Assembly (NCBI GenBank): GCA_002299785.1
Contig: DBNL01000078.1
Span: 1,783-7,168, forward strand
Source of the DNA: Verrucomicrobia bacterium UBA673
GTDB taxonomy: Bacteria; Verrucomicrobiota; Verrucomicrobiia; Limisphaerales; UBA1096
Reading direction: 5' to 3'
Length of the DNA stretch: 5,386 bases
The translations under genes were made by a program, and so were the position numbers. The first letter of the stretch is position 1, and every line of letters starts with the position of its first letter. Under the pieces are notes generated by a model. That model saw only the letters and a list, made by a program, of their open reading frames with translations, searched no databases and had not been told where the DNA came from. Of the stretch, positions 1 through 5,386 are shown piece after piece.

Positions 1-1223
1 AGCGTGTTCAGGAACTCCTCGTTGGTTTTGAACTTATCCAAGGCCTGCTTGAGCGTCTCCATAGCGTCGATCGGATTCATGTCGGTCATGGTGCGACGCA
101 GCTTGTGGATTGCGTCAAGATGCTGGGGAGGGAAAAGTTGCTCCTCCTTGCGCGTGCCGCTCTTCGGAATGTCGATCGCTGGATACACCCGGCGCTCGGC
201 CAGTTTGCGGTCGAGCACCAACTCCATGTTACCGGTGCCCTTGAATTCCTGAAAGATCAGCTCATCCATTCGCGAGCCGGTGTCGATCAGCGCCGTGGCA
301 ACGATCGTGAGTGAACCGGCCTCCTCTGTCTTGCGGGCGGAGGCAAAAATCTTGCGCGGAATCTCCAGCGCGCGCGCGTCCACACCACCGGTCATCGTCC
401 GGCCGGAACCACCGTGAACGGAGTTGAAGGCGCGGGCGACGCGGGTGATCGAGTCGAGCAGCACGAACACATCCTTGCCGGATTCGACGAGGCGGCGGCA
501 GCGGTCGGTGACGAGGCGTGACAGGCGCACGTGTGTCTCGAGATCCTGGTCGTTGGACGAGGCGATCACCTCGGCGTCCACCGATCGAGTGAAGTCGGTG
601 ACCTCCTCCGGGCGCTCGTCTATCAGCAGCACGATTACCTGCACATCCTTGTGGTTGGTTGTCACCGCGTTGGCGATCTGCTTGAGAATGGTTGTCTTGC
701 CAGTGCGCGGCGGCGCGACGATGAGGCCGCGGGTGCCCTTGCCGATGGGCGTCACCAGATCGATAATACGAGTCTCGACGATGTCCGGTGTTGTCTCGAG
801 ATTGAATTTCTCGATGGGATTGATGGTGGTGAGATTTTCAAACCGCACAACGTCACCATACTCCACGAGCGATGTGCCATTGACGCTGAGTACCTCTTTG
901 AGTTGCGGGCTTGTGCCTCGGTGAGGTGCCTGCAACTTGCCCTCGATCAGCGCGCCCTCGCGAATGGCGGCACGCTTGATGGTGTCGGGTGTCACAAAAA
1001 TATCGGACGGCTTGGGTTGGTAATTGTTCTCCGCTGAACGAAGAAATCCGAAACCCTTGTCCGAAATTTCCAAATAACCGGAACCGGTCTCCGGAACCTC
1101 CATTAGTGGCCGCTTGCGCTTTGGCCCCCGGTTGGAATTATTCCTGTTAGAATTATTCCTGTTGGAATTATTTCTGTTCGACGAATTTTTATTCGACCTA
1201 CTGTTGTCTTTGAAACTACTCAC
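1..1223 (-). CDS. rho: Transcription termination factor Rho (3' end just off the window)
   Basis: Rho is the hexameric RNA-dependent ATPase/translocase that ends transcription at Rho-dependent sites. Numbered from the GTG at 1223, the oligonucleotide-binding domain begins near residue 45 and contains GFGFLRS at 57-63. The Walker A motif APPRTGKT lies at 170-177 (K176). LLIDERPEE carries E203, LLDSITR carries D257 and SGTRKEE carries R358. Compared with E. coli Rho as I recall it (K184, E211, D265, R366) the offset is a constant 8, so the ATPase core has no indels or frameshift. The last complete codon is residue 407, in KTNEEFLNT, so about four residues and the stop should lie beyond base 1. 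Residues 1-40 form a basic Asn-rich extension ending GPKRKRPL. The start is uncertain: GTG at 1223 has only a weak AGAG close upstream, the first ATG (1103) has no visible ribosome site, and an in-frame stop lies at 1257-1259. I prefer GTG because the extension is open and compositionally protein-like. It lies downstream of the aas fusion on the same strand, 183 bp away. Confidence 0.96.
   Translation of the reverse strand, partial: MSSFKDNSRSNKNSSNRNNSNRNNSNRNNSNRGPKRKRPLMEVPETGSGYLEISDKGFGFLRSAENNYQPKPSDIFVTPDTIKRAAIREGALIEGKLQAPHRGTSPQLKEVLSVNGTSLVEYGDVVRFENLTTINPIEKFNLETTPDIVETRIIDLVTPIGKGTRGLIVAPPRTGKTTILKQIANAVTTNHKDVQVIVLLIDERPEEVTDFTRSVDAEVIASSNDQDLETHVRLSRLVTDRCRRLVESGKDVFVLLDSITRVARAFNSVHGGSGRTMTGGVDARALEIPRKIFASARKTEEAGSLTIVATALIDTGSRMDELIFQEFKGTGNMELVLDRKLAERRVYPAIDIPKSGTRKEEQLFPPQHLDAIHKLRRTMTDMNPIDAMETLKQALDKFKTNEEFLNT
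1128..1178 (-). repeat. 15-bp in-frame tandem repeat encoding NRNNS units in Rho
   Basis: On the minus strand the unit is AAC AGR AAT AAT TCN. Three full copies lie at 1178-1164, 1163-1149 and 1148-1134, followed by a partial AAC CGG at 1133-1128. They encode three NRNNS units and a final NR. The copies differ only at a few positions (AGA/AGG, TCC/TCT). Because the unit is a multiple of three, gain or loss of copies would keep the frame. It sits in the N-terminal extension of Rho, before the conserved RNA-binding domain. Confidence 0.9.
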
Positions 1224-1406
1224 AACTCTAGAATCGTAGAAAACCTGAATGAATTGTTAAGAATTGAGAACTAAACCAACTGCCTGAATAGGCGACTTAT
1301 TAATTGGTCATGACGGAAGAAGCCCGCCTGAACCGTTGTTACGCCTGCCGGAGACTGAGCGCAAGCCTTATTTTTTTATTTTTTCGCTTGGCCAAGCGGG
1401 GTGAGA
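1224..1406. other. Intergenic spacer / rho leader, no gene seen
   Basis: This 183-bp gap separates the stop of the aas fusion from the proposed rho start, both on the minus strand. It is AT-richer than the GC-rich coding DNA around it. It holds a 14-bp palindrome next to a T/A tract (1368-1398) and three copies of TTCAGG on the minus strand (1332-1327, 1288-1283, 1249-1244). I find no hairpin followed by a U-run on either strand and no promoter that I would defend. Rho genes in other bacteria can be autoregulated through their leader; whether this leader does so cannot be read from the sequence. Confidence 0.6.
1385..1398. repeat. 14-bp perfect palindrome CGCTTGGCCAAGCG beside a T/A tract
   Basis: The palindrome starts nine bases past the stop of the aas fusion in the direction of transcription. 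On the plus strand it is preceded by a T-rich tract (1368-1384). In minus-strand RNA the hairpin would therefore be followed by A residues, not U, so it lacks the polarity of an intrinsic terminator. It could protect an mRNA 3' end or be a protein-binding site; neither can be shown here. Confidence 0.55.
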
Positions 1407-4400
1407 TCACGGCGACAATTCGTTGGCCAAGGTTTTGATCTGCTTCAGGTCAAGCTTGCCGGTACCAAGGTACGGCAGCTCCTCGACTTTGAAAAACTGA
1501 TCGCTCCGCGGCTTCCAGATATTAGGCAGATCCGTGCCAGTTATTTTCTCGACGACCGACTGCACCGCCGATTCGTCAAGATTCTGGTACAGCACGACAA
1601 GGCGCTCGCCTTTCCGCTCATCCGGCACGCCGGTCACGGCAAACGTCTGCTCGGTCAACTCAGCCAGTTCGTGCAGGTTCTCCTCCACCTTGATATGCGG
1701 CACCATCTCGCCGCCGATCTTACTGAAGCGGCTCAAGCGGTCGGTGATCGCGAGGAAGCCGTCCGCGTCCATCGCCGCGATGTCGCCGGTCGTGTACCAA
1801 CCGTCTCGCAGCACCTCGGCGGTTTTATCCGCCTGCCCCAGGTAGCCCTGCATCACGTTCGGCCCCTTGACGAGCAGCAGCCCCGCCCGACCAAGCGCAA
1901 CCGGCGCCTCGGTATCGGGATCGACAATGCGCGCGACCATACCCGGCAATGGATGCCCGATGCTACCACGCTTGGCTCCGACCTGCCGAAAGCCGGCAGA
2001 GCGGAAGTCACGTGTGTTGATCGTCACCACCGGCGAGGTTTCAGTCGTGCCATAGCCCTCCATCGGCCGAAGGCCAAATCGATCCTCGAACGCAGCGGCC
2101 AGGCGCTCCGGCAGTTTCTCCGCGCCGGCCAATACAAACTGCACGCTACCGAACTGCTCCGGCGTGCAAGCGCGCATGTAGATCTGAAGGAACGTCGGTG
2201 TGGCCAGCAGGAACGTCGCCCGATACTTGCCCACCAGTTCGCCGATGCCTCGGCCGTCGACTGGGTTCGGGTGATATACCGAGCCAGAACCGAGCAACGC
2301 CGGTAGCCACAGCGTGCCGGTAAAACCAAACGAGTGGAAAAAAGGCAGGATACCGAGAATCCGGTCATTCCGATCCAACGCGAATGCTTGGCCAATCTGT
2401 AGGATGTTCGAGACGATGTTGTAGTGCGAGAGCATCACGCCCTTGGGCGCGCCGGTGCTGCCACTCGAGAAAATGACCGTGGCCAGGTCGTCCATAGCCG
2501 TCTTGCCTTTGCTGCCGAGAAACTTCTCCAGCAAGCCAGTCGGCAACAGCGCCGCAGCCAGGGTGGCGACGAGTTTGCTGCCGATGCCGATCGACTTGGC
2601 GATGTCCTCGAGCAGAATTGTCTCCGCTGGCACGTCGAGTTTGATCTGCTCGAGAAACGCTTTGGATGTGACCACCGTACGGATGTTGCACTGCTCAATG
2701 CACGAACGAAGCGCGTCCGCCGAGAGGGTGTAATTCAGGTTCACCGGCACCCTGCCCGTCAGCGAGGCGGCGTAGTTGACCAGCGCACCGGCGACTGTCG
2801 GTGGCATGAGGATACCGACCATCTCCTGTCCCTCCCACTTGCGGCGCAGCGCCCGGCCAAGCACAACCGTGCCAACTAGCGCGCCGCCGCAACTCACGCT
2901 GCCGCGCTTGGCGTCCGCCGCAAAAAACCGTAACGGATGTTTCCTGAACGCCCGCACGAGACTCCGGTGCAGCGGCTTCATGTAACGCTTGCGATGCGCC
3001 CAGGCGTCCGCGCCGAGTTCCTGCACCGCCTCACGCACCTTGGCTGGGTCAGCGTTGTGCTGTAGCGCAACACCGTAGCTCACCGTCACGCGGTATGGAA
3101 TGCGGCGGGGCAACTTCCAGAAAAAACGGGTTTTTGCGTAACTGAAAATACTGCCCCACACGCCGTCGAGATGAATCGGAATGATCGGCGCATCGACATC
3201 TTTCATGATTTTTTCGTAGCCGCGCCGGAACGGCAGCATCTGCCCCGTGCGCGTGATCTGTCCCTCGGCAAAAATGCAGACCACCTCGCCGTCGCGAATC
3301 GCCTGGCTGGCGACCTTGAGCGACTTGATCAGATCCCGCGGCCGCGACTCGGAGGATATCGGGATGCACCGCATTATCCGCGCAAAGGTTCCCATCACTT
3401 TTTGTTTCATGTACCCCGCATACATGATGAACCGAATCGGCCGGTCGGTGGACGCCTGCAACAGCAGCACATCGATGAATGACAGGTGGTTGCAGACAAA
3501 CAACGCCCCACCCCGCTCCGGGATATTGTCCCGCCCCACAACCTTAATTCGATAAATCGTCCTGGTGACAAAAAAACCAATCAGCCTAACAAGCGAATCA
3601 GGCAGCAGATAAATAATATATCCTGTTCCCAGTAACGTTAGCCCCCCAATAGCCAAGAAGGTCTGGGGTTCTGACAGACCCAAAAAATCACTCGAGGTCA
3701 AAAGATAGTAAATTAAGGCAGAAAGAAAGATTCCGACAAAAGTCAACATTGACGAGGCAGCCACTACAGTACCTTTATCCTTTTTATCGGGTCGTTGCTG
3801 AATCATCGCCAAGATGGGTATTAGATAAAAACCGCCGAAGAACCCGAGACCTCCAATATTAGCATAGGCCCAAACCTTTGGAGGGTCTTCCAATGACATA
3901 AGACATGAGAAAACCACCATTCCCAATGCCCCCAATGGGATAAGGCCATACTCTATTTTTTTTCCTGAAACATAACCCGCAACTAGACATCCCGCTGCAA
4001 TACCCACCGCAATAGTGGCTTGCAAATAGCTGCTTTCCAGTTCTTCTAATTTAAGATATTCTAATGCATATATAACCACATGCATCTGAATCATCGCTGC
4101 AATAAAATAAAAGTAAATCTCACCGAGCACAGCATAGAATAGAGGTCTGTCTGGATAAATTCGTTTTACCTTATGAAACAACTCTTTAACGGCTCCCAAA
4201 AAATTTGGATGAGGTTGATTAGCTTCGTTTGATGGAGGAATTCTAGTGATACCTAAGCTGAAGATAAAACCAATGACAGCTAAACCTACCAATAAAAGAC
4301 CAGCCTCCTTCGTGTTAACACCGTACTTTTCGGAAATGTACCCAGCTGCCACCATTCCGAAAATGACCGCCATATTGGTTCCCATACCAATCACACCGTT

Positions 4401-4847
4401 TCCCCAAGATAACTTTTCTGGAGGTAACAACTCAGGCAGACTTCCGTATTTAGCCGGGCCGAAAAAAGCACTCTGGGTACTCATCAGAAAGATCACTCCT
4501 ATGATGAAATTTAAGTTTCCGTTGATTAACGCCACAGTGGCTATGACCATAATCAGCACCTCGGCAAACTTCGTCCCAACAGCGACATATTTCTTGGAGT
4601 ACCGATCCGAAAGATAGCCACCCAATAAAGAGAAGATGATAAAAGGAAGAGAAAAGACCGCCCCAATAATCGGTATAAGTGAATCGATTTTATCCTTGTC
4701 CCCCTGATAAGTCTTCATCACGAAGTAAATGGCTAAAAATTTATAGAGATTATCGCTAAATGCACCCTGAAACTGGGTAATGAAGAGGCTCCAGAATCCT
4801 CGGAGAGATCCCTGTGGCCTGCTGTTGATTGAGTTTGCGTTGTCCAT
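1407..4847 (-). CDS. aas: Fused lysophospholipid flippase / acyltransferase / acyl-ACP synthetase (LplT-Aas type), 1146 aa
   Basis: This is an inner-membrane lysophospholipid repair enzyme in one chain. Residues 1 to about 430 are an LplT-like MFS flippase: QFQGAFSDN (25-33), MFS motif A GGYLSDRYSKK (76-86), PAKYG (131-135) and GGFYLIP (338-344). About 435-640 is a PlsC acyltransferase: HX4D as NHLSFID (H454, D459), FAEG (526-529) and DAPIIPIHLDG (552-562). About 640-1146 is an AMP-binding acyl-ACP synthetase: P-loop SSGSTGAPKG (794-803), GYGTTE (931-936), TGD (1020-1022), hinge DRLSRFSKIGGEM (1036-1048) and A10 lysine K1131 in GTGKLD. In E. coli these are two proteins, LplT (about 397 aa) and Aas (719 aa); the total length fits a head-to-tail fusion, an architecture known in other bacteria. 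I chose the ATG at 4847, with GAGAAA just upstream; the reading frame stays open to 4976, but that extension (MKLHRSF...) is Arg-rich and unlike the family. All key residues are present. The flippase part is markedly AT-richer than the rest. Confidence 0.93.
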   Translation of the reverse strand: MDNANSINSRPQGSLRGFWSLFITQFQGAFSDNLYKFLAIYFVMKTYQGDKDKIDSLIPIIGAVFSLPFIIFSLLGGYLSDRYSKKYVAVGTKFAEVLIMVIATVALINGNLNFIIGVIFLMSTQSAFFGPAKYGSLPELLPPEKLSWGNGVIGMGTNMAVIFGMVAAGYISEKYGVNTKEAGLLLVGLAVIGFIFSLGITRIPPSNEANQPHPNFLGAVKELFHKVKRIYPDRPLFYAVLGEIYFYFIAAMIQMHVVIYALEYLKLEELESSYLQATIAVGIAAGCLVAGYVSGKKIEYGLIPLGALGMVVFSCLMSLEDPPKVWAYANIGGLGFFGGFYLIPILAMIQQRPDKKDKGTVVAASSMLTFVGIFLSALIYYLLTSSDFLGLSEPQTFLAIGGLTLLGTGYIIYLLPDSLVRLIGFFVTRTIYRIKVVGRDNIPERGGALFVCNHLSFIDVLLLQASTDRPIRFIMYAGYMKQKVMGTFARIMRCIPISSESRPRDLIKSLKVASQAIRDGEVVCIFAEGQITRTGQMLPFRRGYEKIMKDVDAPIIPIHLDGVWGSIFSYAKTRFFWKLPRRIPYRVTVSYGVALQHNADPAKVREAVQELGADAWAHRKRYMKPLHRSLVRAFRKHPLRFFAADAKRGSVSCGGALVGTVVLGRALRRKWEGQEMVGILMPPTVAGALVNYAASLTGRVPVNLNYTLSADALRSCIEQCNIRTVVTSKAFLEQIKLDVPAETILLEDIAKSIGIGSKLVATLAAALLPTGLLEKFLGSKGKTAMDDLATVIFSSGSTGAPKGVMLSHYNIVSNILQIGQAFALDRNDRILGILPFFHSFGFTGTLWLPALLGSGSVYHPNPVDGRGIGELVGKYRATFLLATPTFLQIYMRACTPEQFGSVQFVLAGAEKLPERLAAAFEDRFGLRPMEGYGTTETSPVVTINTRDFRSAGFRQVGAKRGSIGHPLPGMVARIVDPDTEAPVALGRAGLLLVKGPNVMQGYLGQADKTAEVLRDGWYTTGDIAAMDADGFLAITDRLSRFSKIGGEMVPHIKVEENLHELAELTEQTFAVTGVPDERKGERLVVLYQNLDESAVQSVVEKITGTDLPNIWKPRSDQFFKVEELPYLGTGKLDLKQIKTLANELSP
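3541..4800. other. AT-rich segment covering the flippase module of the aas fusion
   Basis: Hand counts of 60-base lines give about 37-43% G+C at 3541, 3661, 3901, 4081, 4201 and 4741, against 63-67% at 2101, 2881 and 3481. The change is abrupt: the line 3481-3540 is 63% and the next, 3541-3600, is 38%. Codon choice changes with it: TTA, ATA, AAA, GAA and TAT are common in the flippase part, while CTG, GTC, AAC and GCG dominate after it. Base 3540 corresponds to about residue 436, where the PlsC module begins. The outer edge near 4800 is less sharp (53% at 4801-4860). Confidence 0.8.
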
Positions 4848-4896
4848 TTTCTCGGTTGCCGGGCCTAAGCCTACCCGCCGCCGCCGATTTCCGCCA

Positions 4897-4911
4897 ATTG
4901 ATAAAATCAAT
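4897..4911. repeat. Dyad ATTGAT-AAA-ATCAAT
   Basis: Two perfect 6-bp inverted arms flank a 3-bp centre, 49 bp upstream of the aas fusion start. Size and position suit an operator for a dimeric regulator, but a 6-bp arm in AT-rich DNA can arise by chance. Confidence 0.4.
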
Positions 4912-4912
4912 G

Positions 4913-4934
4913 GTATCATCGACTCAATCGATAC
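4913..4934. repeat. Imperfect dyad GTATC-A-TCGA / TCGA-TAC
   Basis: The left arm GTATCATCGA pairs with the right arm TCGATAC across CTCAA, with an unpaired TCA-type interruption in the left arm. It begins one base after the ATTGAT dyad and so could be part of a composite site between the divergent genes. The match is imperfect and the function unknown. Confidence 0.3.
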
Positions 4935-4988
4935 TACATCCACTTGCGCTTGGCCAAATGATCGGTGTAGTTTCAACTCCGTTCAAGA

Positions 4989-5386
4989 ATGGATCTTTTG
5001 GAAGACAACCGGTTGGCGCTTACACGACGCGAGTTCCTTGGGCGCGGAGCCACCGGCATCGGTGCGGCCGCCCTGGCCTCGCTGCTTGGGCCAGGTATTG
5101 GCAAAGCCGCGACCGATGGGCGGACAGGCTTCCCACAGTTTCCGACCAAGGCTAAGCGGGTAATTTATCTCACCCAGTCCGGCGCGCCCTCCCACACCGA
5201 TCTGTTCGACTACAAGCCGGGCCTGCAATCGTGGCGCGGCAAGGAGTTGCCGTCGTCGGTGCGCATGGGCCAACGGTTGACGACAATGACCGCCAAGCAA
5301 AAACTGGCGATCCAGCCGACGGAGTTCAAATTCAGCCGGCACGGGCAGAGCGGCGCCTGGCTTAGCGAACTGCTACCCGGCATTGG
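4989..5386 (+). CDS. DUF1501 family protein with twin-arginine signal (5' part, 132 codons)
   Basis: This is the N-terminal part of a DUF1501 protein, a family placed in the alkaline-phosphatase/sulfatase-like superfamily whose biochemical role is not established. Residues 12-18, TRREFLG, form a twin-arginine motif (R13, R14), followed by a Gly/Ala-rich hydrophobic stretch (about 20-38) and a possible cleavage site near 40-41, which predicts folded export through Tat. Further family features are RVIYLTQSGAPSHTDLFDYKP (it begins near residue 57) and FKFSRHGQSGAWLSELLPG near the window end. Family members are usually 400-500 residues, so roughly two thirds lies beyond the right edge. The ATG at 4989 was chosen because the residues before the twin arginines match the usual short n-region; the ribosome site is weak. 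In Planctomycetota and Verrucomicrobiota such genes often sit beside DUF1549/DUF1553 cytochrome-type genes, so one may lie to the right, which is inference. Confidence 0.92.
   Translation, partial: MDLLEDNRLALTRREFLGRGATGIGAAALASLLGPGIGKAATDGRTGFPQFPTKAKRVIYLTQSGAPSHTDLFDYKPGLQSWRGKELPSSVRMGQRLTTMTAKQKLAIQPTEFKFSRHGQSGAWLSELLPGI

Larger units (their letters stand above)
4848..4988. promoter_or_regulatory. Divergent intergenic region between the aas fusion and the DUF1501 gene
   Basis: These 141 bp separate two start codons that point away from each other, so the region must hold the promoters of both units unless the aas fusion starts further upstream. The middle is AT-rich between GC-rich flanks and contains two adjacent dyads (4897-4911 and 4913-4934). 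Weak sigma-70-like hexamers can be found on both strands, for example minus-strand TAGTAT downstream of TTGGCC with a short 15-bp spacer, but none is convincing. No strong Shine-Dalgarno sequence precedes the plus-strand ATG. The regulatory call rests on gene orientation, not on motifs. Confidence 0.5.

Noticed and set aside
424..1037. Two overlapping plus-strand open frames of about 166-168 codons.
   Set aside because: They are antisense to rho, whose core motifs are unambiguous on the minus strand, and resemble no family I recognise.
1250..1282. A possible sigma-70 promoter for rho (TTGGTT with a downstream AT-rich stretch).
   Set aside because: No -10-like hexamer lies at 16-18 bp spacing; the nearest candidates are too close or match poorly.
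1361..1400. A possible intrinsic terminator for the aas fusion, or for plus-strand transcription.
   Set aside because: In the minus direction the hairpin is followed by A residues. In the plus direction the T-run precedes the palindrome, and I could not find a stable stem immediately before that T-run.
1401..2306. A 301-codon open frame on the plus strand.
   Set aside because: It lies antisense to the AMP-binding module of the aas fusion, in GC-rich DNA where opposite-strand open frames are common. Its translation is Arg/His/Gln-rich with no recognisable domain.
4848..4976. A 43-residue N-terminal extension of the aas fusion, starting at 4976.
   Set aside because: The sequence (MKLHRSFG..., with an RRRR run) is not typical of LplT proteins, lacks a ribosome site, would leave only 12 bp for divergent promoters, and lies in DNA that looks regulatory. 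The ATG at 4847 fits the family.
4983..5342. A 119-codon minus-strand open frame.
   Set aside because: It is antisense to the DUF1501 gene, whose twin-arginine signal and family motifs are clear on the plus strand.
1..5386. Search for tRNA or rRNA genes, CRISPR repeats, insertion sequences, toxin-antitoxin or defence genes.
   Set aside because: No such pattern was seen. Nearly all of the window is covered by the three identified genes and two short intergenic regions.

Overview
The window looks like chromosomal DNA from a PVC-group bacterium, most likely Verrucomicrobiota, with Planctomycetota second. The main clue is the right-hand gene. It starts a DUF1501 protein with a twin-arginine signal, a family that is strongly expanded in those phyla. 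The other two genes are widespread housekeeping genes and do not narrow the taxonomy. Most coding DNA is GC-rich (about 60-65% in the 60-base lines I counted by hand), with one clear exception described below.

Layout. 1-1223, minus strand: rho, the transcription termination factor, nearly complete; only about four residues and the stop should lie beyond the left edge. It carries an Asn/Arg-rich N-terminal extension encoded by a 15-bp tandem repeat. 1224-1406: a 183-bp, AT-richer leader/spacer with a 14-bp perfect palindrome and no recognisable terminator. 1407-4847, minus strand: one 1146-residue protein that fuses an LplT-like lysophospholipid flippase, a PlsC-type acyltransferase and an AMP-binding acyl-ACP synthetase, i.e. 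a fused LplT-Aas lysophospholipid repair enzyme. 4848-4988: a 141-bp divergent intergenic region with two adjacent dyads. 4989-5386, plus strand: the first 132 codons of a Tat-exported DUF1501 protein that runs off the right edge.

Functional picture. The fused protein would bring 2-acyl lysophospholipids inward, activate a fatty acid with ATP and re-acylate the lysolipid, all in one polypeptide. rho lies downstream on the same strand with no visible terminator between, so read-through is possible, but no functional link is evident. The DUF1501 gene is transcribed away from them and probably begins a separate unit.

I see no new defence system, mobile element, RNA gene or CRISPR array. The two observations most worth a second look are a sharp base-composition and codon-usage step inside the fused gene, falling at the MFS/PlsC domain junction (AT-rich flippase module, GC-rich enzyme modules), and the repeat-encoded basic Asn-rich tail on Rho.
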